From NCBI RefSeq assembly GCF_029714945.1, contig NZ_CP121634.1, positions 7,337,001 to 7,401,000 on the forward strand: DNA of 64,000 bases, read 5' to 3'. The notes under the pieces were generated by a model. That model was not told where the DNA came from. It searched no databases and saw only the letters and a list, made by a program, of their open reading frames with translations. Position numbers and translations under genes: made by a program. Shown one piece after another: positions 45,122 through 54,564 of the stretch (positions are counted from its first letter, which is position 1; every line of letters begins with the position of its first letter). Source of the DNA: Bradyrhizobium sp. CIAT3101 (lineage in GTDB: Bacteria > Pseudomonadota > Alphaproteobacteria > Rhizobiales > Xanthobacteraceae).

Positions 45122-45991
45122 TCAAGCCGCGTAGCGGTTGAACTTCGACTTGGAGATCGAGGTGGCAGCGACATGGACGTGCTGCGCCAGCTCGGCCTCG
45201 GCACGCTCCTTGGTCCAGCGCGTCGTCGGCACCGAAATATTGATCGCGGCAACCGCCCGGCCGTGCTCGTCGATGATGGGAGCCGCGACCGAGATGTCGC
45301 CCATCACGGTCTCGTTCATGATGACGGCATAGCCGCGCCGGGCGGCGACGCGAACACGCTCCAGCAACGCCTTCGGGTCGGTCAGGGTGAACGGCGTCAG
45401 CGGCACGAGCGACGTACGTTCGAGCAGCGCGAGACGCTCCTCCTCCGGCAGCGCCGACAGGATCGCGGTGCCCGACGCCGTGAAGAAGGTCGGCAGCCGG
45501 CTGCCGATCACGATATCGATGTTGATGAGATGCGCGCCCGGAAAGCGCGCCACGAAGACGACCTCATGACCGTCCAGTTCGTGCAGGTTGGTCGTCTCCC
45601 CGAGAGAGCGGCTGATCTCGAGCAGATAGGGCGATGCCCGGTCGATCAGGTCGTTGGCCTTGAGATAGCTGTGCGAGAACTGGAGCACCTTCGAGGTCAG
45701 TCCGTAATTGCGCGTGCCCTCGATCCGCTTGAGATAGCCGAGCGTCTCGAGTGTGTAGACCAGGCGCTGGGTGGCGCTGCGGTCGAGATCGGCGGCGCGC
45801 GCGATGTCAGCGAGCGTCATGTAGCGCTGCGGGCCGTCGAAGGCATGCAGGACCTGGAACGCCTTCTCGGTCGAACCGACGAACAGGGACGAGCGCTCCG
45901 GCTCCGCGCTCTTTCGCTCGGTCTTCCCTGAGCTGCGGGCCTTGGCCGCCTTCGCAGGCCGGCTGCCGCCCTCGCGGCTGCTACGCGCCAT
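45122..45991 (-). CDS. IclR-family regulator, last gene of the FAD-oxidase/ABC operon
   Basis: A 289-residue protein. A basic N-terminal tail of about 35 residues precedes the winged helix ('TLADIARAADLDRSATQRLV', about 59-78) and the IclR effector domain ('IDIVIGSRLPTFFTASGTAI' in part). agagga lies 8 bases before the ATG. It is only 12 bases after the DHDPS-family gene, so it is the last gene of the operon that begins at 52394. It probably binds the perfect palindrome at the operon head, giving local feedback. Confidence 0.9.
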   Translation of the reverse strand: MARSSREGGSRPAKAAKARSSGKTERKSAEPERSSLFVGSTEKAFQVLHAFDGPQRYMTLADIARAADLDRSATQRLVYTLETLGYLKRIEGTRNYGLTSKVLQFSHSYLKANDLIDRASPYLLEISRSLGETTNLHELDGHEVVFVARFPGAHLINIDIVIGSRLPTFFTASGTAILSALPEEERLALLERTSLVPLTPFTLTDPKALLERVRVAARRGYAVIMNETVMGDISVAAPIIDEHGRAVAAINISVPTTRWTKERAEAELAQHVHVAATSISKSKFNRYAA

Positions 45992-46003
45992 GCTGCCATC
46001 CTC

Positions 46004-46909
46004 TCACCCGATGCCCTCCGAAATCGCCAGTTGCCGGCCGAGCTCGGCGCGAAGCGAGGCGACCAACGCCGGCGCCGGCTGCACCAGCGGCGCGAGCATG
46101 CGCGGCGCCTCGACGCCAACGAGATCCATCACCGCCTTCATCGGTCCCGGATTGGTCTCGGCGAACGCCATGTTCATCAGCGGGATCAGGCGGCGATGCA
46201 GGCTCAAGGCCTCCGCCGTCCTGCCTGCCGTCGCCGTCTCGAAAATCTGGCGCCAGGCGTGCGGCAGCAGGCACGCAGTGACGATGATGCCGCCCTTGGC
46301 GCCCGCCGCGAGATGCAGCGGGAACAGGCTGTCCTCGCCGCTCAGCACCGCAAAGCTCTCGTCGACACCGGCCACGACCTGGAGGAAATGGTACATGTCG
46401 AGATTACAGGCTTTCATGCCGATGATGTTGGGATGCCTGGACAGCTCATGCAGGATCTTGGGTTCGATCGCGATCCGGGTGCGGTAGGGAATCTCGTAGA
46501 TCAGGACGGGCACGGGCGAGGCATCGGCATAGCGCAGGAAATAATCGCGAATGCCGACCTGAGTCGGATTGGTGTAATATGGCGTAAGTACCAGCAGGCC
46601 GTCCACGCCCTCGGCCGCAAATTCCCTGCCCGCCTGCAAGGCGTCGTGGAAGCCCGTGTCGAGCACGCCGGCGATGACCGGCCCCTTGCCCGCCATCGCC
46701 TTCACCGACAGCCCGGCCATCTTGATGCGCTCGGCGCGTGCGACCGCGCCGTACTCGCCGGTGCCGCCAAGCGGCACGACACCATCGATGCCCTGCTTGT
46801 TGAGCCAGGCGAACATGGCCGCGACCGCGCCGGCATCGATGGTGTCGTCGGCGTTGACGGGGGTCGGAATGGCCGGGAACAGGCCGCGGAGACGATTGGC
46901 AGTGAGCAT
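46004..46909 (-). CDS. dihydrodipicolinate-synthase-family lyase/dehydratase
   Basis: A 301-residue protein. 'GLFPAIPTPVNADDTID' opens the TIM barrel, 'PLGGTGEY' is the substrate-carboxylate loop, Y138 in 'IYEIPYRT' is the catalytic Tyr, and K166 in 'IIGMKACNLD' is the Schiff-base Lys. Family members cleave or dehydrate 2-oxo acids. The operon context (D-2-hydroxyacid-type dehydrogenase and ABC uptake) suggests catabolism of a sugar acid or hydroxy acid, not lysine synthesis. The start at 46909 is chosen over an upstream ATG for family length. Confidence 0.9.
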   Translation of the reverse strand: MLTANRLRGLFPAIPTPVNADDTIDAGAVAAMFAWLNKQGIDGVVPLGGTGEYGAVARAERIKMAGLSVKAMAGKGPVIAGVLDTGFHDALQAGREFAAEGVDGLLVLTPYYTNPTQVGIRDYFLRYADASPVPVLIYEIPYRTRIAIEPKILHELSRHPNIIGMKACNLDMYHFLQVVAGVDESFAVLSGEDSLFPLHLAAGAKGGIIVTACLLPHAWRQIFETATAGRTAEALSLHRRLIPLMNMAFAETNPGPMKAVMDLVGVEAPRMLAPLVQPAPALVASLRAELGRQLAISEGIG

Positions 46910-46940
46910 GGTGTGAGCCCTTGGTTGGAATGCGGAGAGG

Positions 46941-48707
46941 CTATCTCGCGGCGGCACGCCGGCGCAGGCGTTCGGCAACGAAGATCAGGAGCCCCATGAA
47001 AACGAACAGACAGGTCGAGACAGCGGCGATCGCGGGCGAGACCTGGAGCGTCACCTCGTCCCAGAACTGCTTTGGCAGCGTCGCGTTCAGGCCGCCTGTC
47101 GCAAACAGCGCGATGGTGAGCTCGTCGAACGAGGTCGCGAAGGCGAACAGGAACGACGACATCATGCCCGCGGCGAGGATCGGGAAGGTGACGTAACGCA
47201 GCGTCGCGATCGGGCGTGCCCCGAGGCTCTGCGCGGCATGGTCGAGCCGCGCGTCGTAGTTGCGCAGCACCGCCATCATGGTCATCACCACATAGGGGAC
47301 CGCCACGACGGTGTGCCCGAGAATGAGGCCGACGGCGCTGCCGACGAGGCCCATGCGCGCGAAGACATAGAACAAGCCGACCGCGATGATCATGCGCGGC
47401 ACCACGATCGGCGACAGGATGAAGGCGAGCCACGCCGCCTTGCCGGGGATTTCGCTGCGCACCAGCAGGAACGCGGCCGGCGTGCCGATCAGCATGGCGA
47501 GCAATCCCGTGCCGACGCCGACCATCAACGAACGCAGCAGCGCCTGGGTCCAGACCGGCGAGTTCAGCACGGTCTCATACCAATGCAGCGTGAAGCCCTG
47601 CGGTGGCCAGTTGAGGCCGCCGCTGCCGAACGACAGCGGGATCATCAGCAGGGTCGGTGCGCTGATGATGAGCAGCATGGTCCAGACGAAAGCCCGCAAG
47701 CCGAGGCCGGCCTGATCGGGATTGCGGTCGCGACGGCGTGACGGCATCATCAGGATGATGCGGTCGGAAATCACACCGAGCAAATTGAGGAGCGCATCGC
47801 CGGCCTTCTGAAGCGGGCCCGACAAAGGCGACGGTGCCGCATTGCGCGGTGCGGATGCGCCGGTCATGGTCGACAGACCGAGAAGCCTGTCATAGGCGGC
47901 AAAGACGACGAGGACCACGACCAGCAGCAGCACCGATATCGCACCCGCAAAACCCCAGTTCATGGTCTGCTGGACCTGGTCGATGATGAGCTGCGTGATC
48001 ATGGTCTCGCGACGGCCGCCGAGCAGCGCGGGCACGATGAAGAAGCCGATCGCGGTGACGAACACCATGATCCCCGCGGCGGCGACGCCCGGCAGCGACA
48101 GCGGAAAATAAATCTTCCAGAACGCCATGCCCGGCCGCGCCCCGAGGGTTGCGGCCGCGCGCGGCAAGGTACGATCGATGTTCTCCATCACCGAGAGCAT
48201 GGTCAGCACCGCGAGCGGCAATAGCGCATTGACCATGCCGACGAGCACGCTCCCGAAATTGTAGAGCAGGCTCGCTGGGCTCGAAATGATGCCGAGTGAG
48301 ATCAGCAGCTTGTTGATGACGCCGTTGCGGCCGAGCAGAACGATCCAGGCGAAAGCGCGGACCAGGAAGCTGGTCCAGAACGACAGCAGCACCCAGAATA
48401 GCAGCGTCGCCTTGCGCTCCTTGTCGACGATCGAGATCAGATAGGCGATCGGATAACCGGTGACGACGCAGACCAGCGTGGTGACCAGCGAAATCTTCAG
48501 CGTGATCAGGAGAACGTCGAGATAAACGGACGAGGCAAAGAGCTGGCGGTATTGCGCCAGCGTGAAGCCGGCATCGCCGTAGATGCTGAGCAGCAGCAGC
48601 TGGCCGACGGGATAGATCAGGAACAACACGAGTAGCAGGACCAACGGCGCGCCCATCGCGACCCGCGTCAGGGCCAGATTTCGCTGTATCGCGCGCAGAC
48701 CGGCCAA
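46941..48707 (-). CDS. ABC transporter permease, two permease domains fused
   Basis: A 588-residue protein with about twelve transmembrane helices in two halves. Each half has a BPD_transp_1 EAA loop: 'RAAATLGARPGMAFWKIYFP' in the first and 'HAAQSLGARPIATLRYVTFP' in the second. This is PotB and PotC (or similar) joined in one chain. The likely start is TTG at 48707, three bases after the ATPase stop and preceded by aggggat; an ATG at 48758 would overlap the ATPase. It pairs with the ATPase and binding protein upstream. Confidence 0.88.
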   Translation of the reverse strand: MAGLRAIQRNLALTRVAMGAPLVLLLVLFLIYPVGQLLLLSIYGDAGFTLAQYRQLFASSVYLDVLLITLKISLVTTLVCVVTGYPIAYLISIVDKERKATLLFWVLLSFWTSFLVRAFAWIVLLGRNGVINKLLISLGIISSPASLLYNFGSVLVGMVNALLPLAVLTMLSVMENIDRTLPRAAATLGARPGMAFWKIYFPLSLPGVAAAGIMVFVTAIGFFIVPALLGGRRETMITQLIIDQVQQTMNWGFAGAISVLLLVVVLVVFAAYDRLLGLSTMTGASAPRNAAPSPLSGPLQKAGDALLNLLGVISDRIILMMPSRRRDRNPDQAGLGLRAFVWTMLLIISAPTLLMIPLSFGSGGLNWPPQGFTLHWYETVLNSPVWTQALLRSLMVGVGTGLLAMLIGTPAAFLLVRSEIPGKAAWLAFILSPIVVPRMIIAVGLFYVFARMGLVGSAVGLILGHTVVAVPYVVMTMMAVLRNYDARLDHAAQSLGARPIATLRYVTFPILAAGMMSSFLFAFATSFDELTIALFATGGLNATLPKQFWDEVTLQVSPAIAAVSTCLFVFMGLLIFVAERLRRRAAAR

Positions 48708-48709
48708 GT

Positions 48710-49801
48710 TCAGATCCCCTTCCCGTCGCAGATCGCAACGGCATCCGCCGCATGCCATCCAAGCGACAGCAACTGCCCGATTTCGTAAGGCGCCGAACCG
48801 CTGCGGGTCGGATGCGCGGCGACGAGCTGCGGCAGACCCGCCGTCTCCGGCGCGATATAGAGCCGCGTCAGGCTGCCGCTGATCATCACGTCCACGAGCC
48901 GGCCGGAGAGCTGGCCGCCCGCCTCGCCCACCACGAGGTTCTGGGGACGCACCATCACCTTGATCGCCTCCCCCGCAGCGAAACGAGAGCCATTGCCGAC
49001 CGCGCGCGACGGCGCGGCCTGCGCGGCCAGGACGATGTCGAGCCCATCACCGTCGACGCCGCGCACCGTCGCGCTGAGCAGGTTGGACTCGCCGAGGAAG
49101 TCGGCGACGAACACCGAGCGCGGCCGGAAGTAGAGATCCTGGGGCGTTCCGAGCTGCTCGATCGCACCGGCGTTCATCAGGCAGATGCGATCCGACATGG
49201 TCATCGCCTCTTCCTGATCATGGGTGACGTAGACGATCGTGGTGCCGAGCTCGCGATGGATGCGCTTGATCTCGAGCTGCATCTGGTCGCGCAACTTCTT
49301 GTCGAGCGCGCCGAGCGGTTCGTCCATCAGGATGATCGCCGGACGGTAGACGATGCAGCGCGCCAGCGCGATGCGCTGCTGCTGGCCGCCGGACAGTTCG
49401 CGCGGATAACGTTTTGCGACGTGCGCCAACCGCACCGTCTCCAGCGCCTCCGCCGTCCGCCTGCGCGCTTCGGCGTCGGTGACCTTCCGCATCTTCAGGG
49501 GAAACGCGATATTCTCCTCGATCGTCATGTGCGGGAACAGCGCGTAGTTCTGGAACACGACGCCGATGTCACGCTCATAGGCCGGGCTGTGGGTGACGTC
49601 GGCGTCGTCGATCAGGATCCTCCCCTGATCGGGATGGGCGAGACCCGCGATCAGGCTGAGCAGCGTCGTCTTGCCCGATCCGGACGGACCGAGCAGGGTC
49701 AGGAATTCGCCCTTGGCAACATCGAGGCTGGTCGGCGCCAGCGCGACGAAGTCGCCATAGCGCTTGCACAGCTCGTGAATGCGCAGGCTCGACGAAACCA
49801 T
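48710..49801 (-). CDS. ABC transporter ATP-binding protein (PotA/FbpC-like)
   Basis: A 363-residue protein. ATG at 49801 has ggag upstream; a TTG at 49831 overlapping the binding-protein stop is an alternative. 'LLGPSGSGKTT' (Walker A), 'LSGGQQQRIALARC' (signature), 'ILMDEPLGALD' (Walker B) and 'VTHDQEEAM' (H-loop) are all canonical. A C-terminal TOBE region follows. It energises uptake by the fused permease. Confidence 0.94.
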   Translation of the reverse strand: MVSSSLRIHELCKRYGDFVALAPTSLDVAKGEFLTLLGPSGSGKTTLLSLIAGLAHPDQGRILIDDADVTHSPAYERDIGVVFQNYALFPHMTIEENIAFPLKMRKVTDAEARRRTAEALETVRLAHVAKRYPRELSGGQQQRIALARCIVYRPAIILMDEPLGALDKKLRDQMQLEIKRIHRELGTTIVYVTHDQEEAMTMSDRICLMNAGAIEQLGTPQDLYFRPRSVFVADFLGESNLLSATVRGVDGDGLDIVLAAQAAPSRAVGNGSRFAAGEAIKVMVRPQNLVVGEAGGQLSGRLVDVMISGSLTRLYIAPETAGLPQLVAAHPTRSGSAPYEIGQLLSLGWHAADAVAICDGKGI

Positions 49802-49827
49802 GGGCCGCTCCGATCGGTTTGATCCGG

Positions 49828-50913
49828 TCAAGCCAGGATCCAGCTGTTGAAGCGCTCGATGACGGCGGCCTGGTTGTCGTACCAGAATTTTGCGTCGATC
49901 TTCAGCCCGGCCTTGATGTTGTCAGGATAGCTCGGGCAGCTTTTGGCGACCTCCGGCTTAATGTAGTTGAAGGCCTCCGGCTGCGTGAGGCCGGCGGGGA
50001 AATATTCGACCAGCGCAGCCTGGCGCTTCGGATCGGACGCGAACTTGATGAACTCGCGGCAGGCATCGGCGTTCGGCGTGCCGGCGAGGATCGACCAATT
50101 GTCGGCGCCCCAGACGCCCTGGTTCCAGACGATCTCGACGGGCGCGCCGGCCGCCTGCGCCGACTGCGCGCGCGACACCCAGGTCGGGAGCATGTCGATT
50201 TCGCCCGAGGTCAGCATCTGCTCGACCTGTGCACCGCTGGTCCACCACACCGCGACCTGCGACTTGATCTTGTCGAGCGAAGCGAAGGCCTTGTCGAGAT
50301 CGCACGGATAGACCTGCGCGGTTGGCGCACCGGCGCCCATCAGTGCTTCCTCGATCGTGTCGAACGGATGCTTGCGCACCGAGCGGCGTGCGGGGAAATC
50401 CGCCACGTTCCAGAAATCGGCCCAGGACTGCGGCGCCTTGCGGCCCTTGAAGGCGTCGGTGCGATAGGCGAGCACAGTGGTGTAGACGTTGGTGGCGACG
50501 CCGTAGGGCGAGGCGTATTCGGCCGGGATCGACTTGATCACCGGCTCGGATTCGAGGCCGTGCTTCTCCAGATATTGCTTGCCGCCGGTGGTCAGGATCT
50601 GGATCGCGGGCCAGGAGATCTTGGCCATGTCCCAGCTGTAGTTCTTGGTATCGACCATGGTCTTGATCTGCGCGACCGGCTCGGCATTGGCCTGCACGCC
50701 GACCACCTCGATCCCCGTCGCCTCGGTGAAGGGCCGATAATAAACGGCGCCATAGGCCTTGGTGTAGATGCCGCCATCGTCACGCACGACGATGCGCTTG
50801 CCCGCGGCGCGGGACGGCGACCAGACGGACGGTGCGGCGAGCGCGACGGCGCCGGCCCCTGCTCCGAGCAGCAAGCGACGGCGGGAAGTGATGATCTTCG
50901 GTGCGTTGGTCAT
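49828..50913 (-). CDS. ABC transporter periplasmic solute-binding protein, Tat-type signal
   Basis: A 361-residue protein. Start at 50913 with agggga upstream. 'TSRRRLLLGAGAGAVALAAP' is a twin-arginine signal, so the protein is probably exported folded. The mature part ('RIVVRDDGGIYTKAYGAVYY' in part) is a spermidine/putrescine or Fe-type SBP_bac fold of group D. The ligand is unknown. Its start overlaps the stop of the FAD-oxidase gene by 4 bases (ATGA), coupling uptake and oxidation. Confidence 0.9.
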   Translation of the reverse strand: MTNAPKIITSRRRLLLGAGAGAVALAAPSVWSPSRAAGKRIVVRDDGGIYTKAYGAVYYRPFTEATGIEVVGVQANAEPVAQIKTMVDTKNYSWDMAKISWPAIQILTTGGKQYLEKHGLESEPVIKSIPAEYASPYGVATNVYTTVLAYRTDAFKGRKAPQSWADFWNVADFPARRSVRKHPFDTIEEALMGAGAPTAQVYPCDLDKAFASLDKIKSQVAVWWTSGAQVEQMLTSGEIDMLPTWVSRAQSAQAAGAPVEIVWNQGVWGADNWSILAGTPNADACREFIKFASDPKRQAALVEYFPAGLTQPEAFNYIKPEVAKSCPSYPDNIKAGLKIDAKFWYDNQAAVIERFNSWILA

Positions 50914-52394
50914 GTCAGTCCCCTCTCTAGCGATGTTGCGATGGTCGGCGACGCGGCGGCCGCCCCGGTCGCCGATGACGGCGGCAGAACGCGACCAGGA
51001 TTGAAGAGGCCAAGCGGGTCGAATGCCTGTTTGACCGCGCGCATCAAGGCGAGCTCGACAGGCGGCTTGTAGCGGGTCATCTCGCCGGTCAGCGTGCGAC
51101 CGACGCCGTGCTCGGCGCTGAAGGTGCCGCGCAAGGAGCTGGCGACATCGTTCATGGCGCGACGGATTTTCTGCGCGGTGGCGTCGCGCTCCGGCAGCAC
51201 ATCCCATTCGGCGAAGCTGAAGAAGGGGATGAGATGGATGTTGCCGTCGCCCATGTGGCCGACCACGATGAACGGCAGATCCGGCACGATCGCGCGCACG
51301 GCCGCCATCGCCTGGTCGATGAAGGCCGGCACGGTCGAGACCGGAACCGCAGTGTCCGAGGTCAGGCCGACGCCGGCCTTCTTGTTGGCTTCCGACACGC
51401 TGTGCCGCACCAGCCACATCGCCTTGCGCTGCGCCTCGCTCGAAGCGACGACGCCGTCGCTGACGAGCCCGGCCTCGAGCGCCTGCTCGAGCACCGTCTG
51501 CATCGTGGCGGCGAGCTCTGCGGCATCGCCGGTATCGGACAATTCGACGAGAACGTGCCAGGTGTCGATCTCGGCGACCGGACAGCGCCGGCCCGGCACC
51601 TGCTCCAGCACGAGCTGGATCTGCTTCGCATTCATCAGCTCGAAGGCGGACAGCCGTGAATTGCAGGCGGCCTGGAACAGGCCGAGCACCTCGAGCGCCT
51701 GTTGCGGACCATCGACTGCGAGCCAGGCGACGGCCTCTGCCGTCGGCAGGGGATGCAATTTCAGCACCGCACCGGTGATGATGCCGAGCGTCCCTTCCGA
51801 GCCGATGAAGAGATGCTTGAGGTCGTAGCCGGTGTTGTTCTTGCGCAGCGCGTAGAGGCCGTCCCAGACCGACCCGTCCGGCAGAACGACCTCCAGGCCG
51901 AGCACATTATCGCGCGTATTGCCGTAGCGCAGCACGCCGGTGCCGCCGGCATTGGTGCCGATATTGCCGCCGATCTGACACGACCCTTCGGCGCCGAGGC
52001 TGACCGGATAGAGCCGGCCTGCGGCGGCAGCGGTCTCCTGAATGGTCGCGAGCACACAGCCGGCATCGACCACCATGGTGTTGTTGACGGGATCGAGCGA
52101 ACGGATGCGGCGCATGCGCGTCAGCGCGACGATGACCGGCGGCTTGCCCTGCTCCGATGGTGTCGCGCCACCGCACAGGCTGGTGTTGCCGCCCTGCGGC
52201 AGCACCGGCGTCTCATGCGCGACACAGAGACGGACGATGGAAGCAACCTGCTCCGTGGTCGAGGGCAGCACCGCACAGAGCGCCGGCGCGTGAAAACGGC
52301 CGCGCCAATCTTCGGTCAGGCCAGCGAGATCCTCCTCGCGGGTCAGCACGGCCGTGTCGCCCAGCAACTGCTTGAACGCCTCGATCAATGCCAT
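50910..52394 (-). CDS. FAD-linked D-2-hydroxyacid dehydrogenase-type oxidase
   Basis: A 494-residue protein. The PCMH FAD-binding domain shows 'PVLPQGGNTSLCGGA' and 'GSCQIGGNIGTNAGGTGVLRYG' (in part); the C-terminal FAD-oxidase_C domain has 'VGHMGDGNIHLIPF' and 'SAEHGVGRTLTGEM', whose His residues bind metal and substrate in D-lactate and D-2-hydroxyglutarate dehydrogenases. It oxidises a D-2-hydroxy acid to the 2-oxo acid. This is the first gene of a six-gene operon with transport, lyase and regulator. Confidence 0.92.
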   Translation of the reverse strand: MALIEAFKQLLGDTAVLTREEDLAGLTEDWRGRFHAPALCAVLPSTTEQVASIVRLCVAHETPVLPQGGNTSLCGGATPSEQGKPPVIVALTRMRRIRSLDPVNNTMVVDAGCVLATIQETAAAAGRLYPVSLGAEGSCQIGGNIGTNAGGTGVLRYGNTRDNVLGLEVVLPDGSVWDGLYALRKNNTGYDLKHLFIGSEGTLGIITGAVLKLHPLPTAEAVAWLAVDGPQQALEVLGLFQAACNSRLSAFELMNAKQIQLVLEQVPGRRCPVAEIDTWHVLVELSDTGDAAELAATMQTVLEQALEAGLVSDGVVASSEAQRKAMWLVRHSVSEANKKAGVGLTSDTAVPVSTVPAFIDQAMAAVRAIVPDLPFIVVGHMGDGNIHLIPFFSFAEWDVLPERDATAQKIRRAMNDVASSLRGTFSAEHGVGRTLTGEMTRYKPPVELALMRAVKQAFDPLGLFNPGRVLPPSSATGAAAASPTIATSLERGLT

Positions 52395-52441
52395 CTACCG
52401 GCCTCCGGAACGGGCCGACCCTGGCCCAAGCGGCTTTCGCA

Positions 52442-52464
52442 AAGTAATCGCAATACGATTACTT
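52442..52464. promoter_or_regulatory. perfect palindrome at the head of the FAD-oxidase operon, candidate IclR operator
   Basis: AAGTAATCG-CAATA-CGATTACTT has perfect 9-bp arms and a 5-bp spacer, 48 bases upstream of the FAD-oxidase ATG. Half-site echoes (CAATCGGATTA) follow. IclR proteins bind palindromes of this size. The regulator at the end of the operon is the obvious candidate. Confidence 0.6.
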
Positions 52465-52646
52465 CAATCGGATTATGCTGATCATGAATTCGGCGTGACA
52501 GAGAGTCAAGCGGGGGTGCGCGTCGCCGCGCTGCTCTGGCCTCAGCCAGGACGACACCGAGGATGTGGGGCGGGCCTGTTCCAACAAGCACCCTCATCGC
52601 GAGCGCAATGACGCCGGGAGGCCGCGTGCGGCAAAGCGCAAAAGAA

Positions 52647-52672
52647 AAAGGCCGGGATTGCTCCCGGCCTTT
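52647..52672 (-). terminator. rho-independent terminator of the glycerol transport operon
   Basis: Stem aaaggccggga/tcccggccttt with a 4-base loop lies 20 bases past the glpV stop. Read on the minus strand it ends in TTTTTCTTTT. The core equals that at 45080. Confidence 0.88.
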
Positions 52673-52691
52673 CGTCGTTATGAGGCGTTGC

Positions 52692-54488
52692 TTACTGCAG
52701 CGAGGCGCGCTTGGGCGGGGTGGCCGGCCACGACTTGATCAGGGTGTCGTAGTCGATCGTTTCGCCCTTCGGCTTCTCGTTGGCGAGCTTGCGCTGCGGA
52801 GCAATCGTGCCGTCCTTCTGGGCCTTGGCGAACCAGAACTCGGCCGACTCCTTCTTGTGCAGCTTCGGACCGCAGGCACCCTGCACGCCCGACTTCTCGA
52901 TGCGCTCCATGACGGAGTCCTGCGCGGCGGCAAGAGCATCCATCGCGGCTTGCGGCGTCTTCGCACCGGACGACGCATCGCCGATGTTCTGCCACCACAA
53001 CTGGGCGAGCTTCGGATAGTCAGGCACGTTGTTGCCGGTCGGGGTCCACTGCACGCGCGCGGGCGAGCGGTAGAACTCGATCAGACCGCCGAGCTTCGGC
53101 GCACGCTCGGTGAACGACTTGTCCCAGATGTCGGATTCACGGATGAAGGTGAGACCGACATGGCTCTTCTTCAGCGACACCGTCTTGGAGACGATGAACT
53201 GGAGATACAGCCAGGCTGCCTTGCGGCGATCCGCCGGGGTCGACTTCAGAAGCGTGAGCGAACCCGCGTCCTGGTAGCCGAGCTTCATGCCTTCCTTCCA
53301 GTACGAACCGTGCGGCGACGGAGCCATACGCCACTTCGGCGTACCGTCCGCGTTCATCACGGCGATGCCCGGCTTCACCATGTCGGCGGTGAAGGCGGTG
53401 TACCAGAACATCTGCTGGGCGATGTTGCCCTGCGCCGGGACCGGACCCGACTCAGAGAACGTCATGCCCTGCGCCTGCGGCGGGGCATACTTCTTCATCC
53501 ACTCGAGGTACTTGGTGATCGAGTAGACCGCCGCGGGACCGTTGGTGTCGCCACCACGCTCGATCGACGAGCCGACCGGGCGGCAGCCTTCCATGCGGAT
53601 GCCCCACTCGTCGACCGGCAGACCGTTCGGAATGCCCTTGTCGCCGTTACCCGCCATCGAGAGCCAGGCGTCGGTGAAACGCCAGCCGAGCGACGGGTCC
53701 TTCTTGCCATAGTCCATATGGCCGTAGACCTTGACGCCGTTGATCTCCTTGATGTCGTTCGTGAAGAACTCGGCGATATCCTCATACGCCGACCAGTTCA
53801 CGGGCACGCCGAGATCGTAGCCATACTTGGCCTTGAACTTGGCCTTGTAGTCGGGGTTGGTGAACCAGTCGTAGCGGAACCAATAGAGGTTCGCGAACTG
53901 CTGGTCGGGCAGCTGGTAGAGCTTGCCATCCGGCGCGGTGCCGAACGACTTGCCGATGAAGTCGTTGACGTCGAGCATGGGATCGGTGACGTCCTTGCCC
54001 TCGCCGGTCATGTAGTCCGACAGCGCGATGGTCTGGCCGTAGCGGAAGTGGGTGCCGATCAGGTCGGAGTCGTTGATCCAGCCGTCATAGACGTTCTTGC
54101 CGGACTGCATCTGGGTCTGAAGCTTTTCGACGACGTCACCTTCCTGGATGATGTCGTGCTTGAGCTTGATGCCGGTCAGCTCGGAGAACGCCTTGGCGAG
54201 CGTCTGCGACTCGTATTCGTGGGTCGCGATGGTCTCGGAGACGACGTTGATCTCCATGCCCTTGAAAGGCTCGGCGGCCTTCGCGAACCACTCCAACTCC
54301 TTCTTCTGGTCGTCCTTCGAAATGGTCGAAGGCTGGAATTCCGCAATCCACTTCTGGATGGCGGCATCGTCGGCGGCGCGAACCGGCGCCGAGGCTGCGA
54401 ACGCGGTGGCGAGAATGGCCGCGGCGCTCGACACGGTCAGAAAGCTAATCTTGGTCAATGGACCTTTCCTTCTCCTAAACTGTCGCAT
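52692..54488 (-). CDS. glpV: glycerol ABC transporter substrate-binding protein
   Basis: A 598-residue protein. ATG at 54488 has a perfect ggagg 6 bases upstream. The signal peptide ends near 'ASAPVRA-ADD'. The long mature part ('DGWINDSDLIGTHFRYGQTI' in part, 'LYQLPDQQFANLYWFRYDWF' in part, 'ITKYLEWMKKYAPP') is a large extracellular solute-binding protein of the rhizobial glycerol type. It is the last gene of glpDSTPQUV, 76 bases after glpU. The call rests on gene order and length as much as on sequence. Confidence 0.88.
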   Translation of the reverse strand: MRQFRRRKGPLTKISFLTVSSAAAILATAFAASAPVRAADDAAIQKWIAEFQPSTISKDDQKKELEWFAKAAEPFKGMEINVVSETIATHEYESQTLAKAFSELTGIKLKHDIIQEGDVVEKLQTQMQSGKNVYDGWINDSDLIGTHFRYGQTIALSDYMTGEGKDVTDPMLDVNDFIGKSFGTAPDGKLYQLPDQQFANLYWFRYDWFTNPDYKAKFKAKYGYDLGVPVNWSAYEDIAEFFTNDIKEINGVKVYGHMDYGKKDPSLGWRFTDAWLSMAGNGDKGIPNGLPVDEWGIRMEGCRPVGSSIERGGDTNGPAAVYSITKYLEWMKKYAPPQAQGMTFSESGPVPAQGNIAQQMFWYTAFTADMVKPGIAVMNADGTPKWRMAPSPHGSYWKEGMKLGYQDAGSLTLLKSTPADRRKAAWLYLQFIVSKTVSLKKSHVGLTFIRESDIWDKSFTERAPKLGGLIEFYRSPARVQWTPTGNNVPDYPKLAQLWWQNIGDASSGAKTPQAAMDALAAAQDSVMERIEKSGVQGACGPKLHKKESAEFWFAKAQKDGTIAPQRKLANEKPKGETIDYDTLIKSWPATPPKRASLQ

Positions 54489-54564
54489 GTTGTTCCTCCG
54501 TTGCAGCGACAAACTTTTATACAGGCCCGGGTTGACCCCGGATCTGGCCGTCCCTTCGCGAGCT

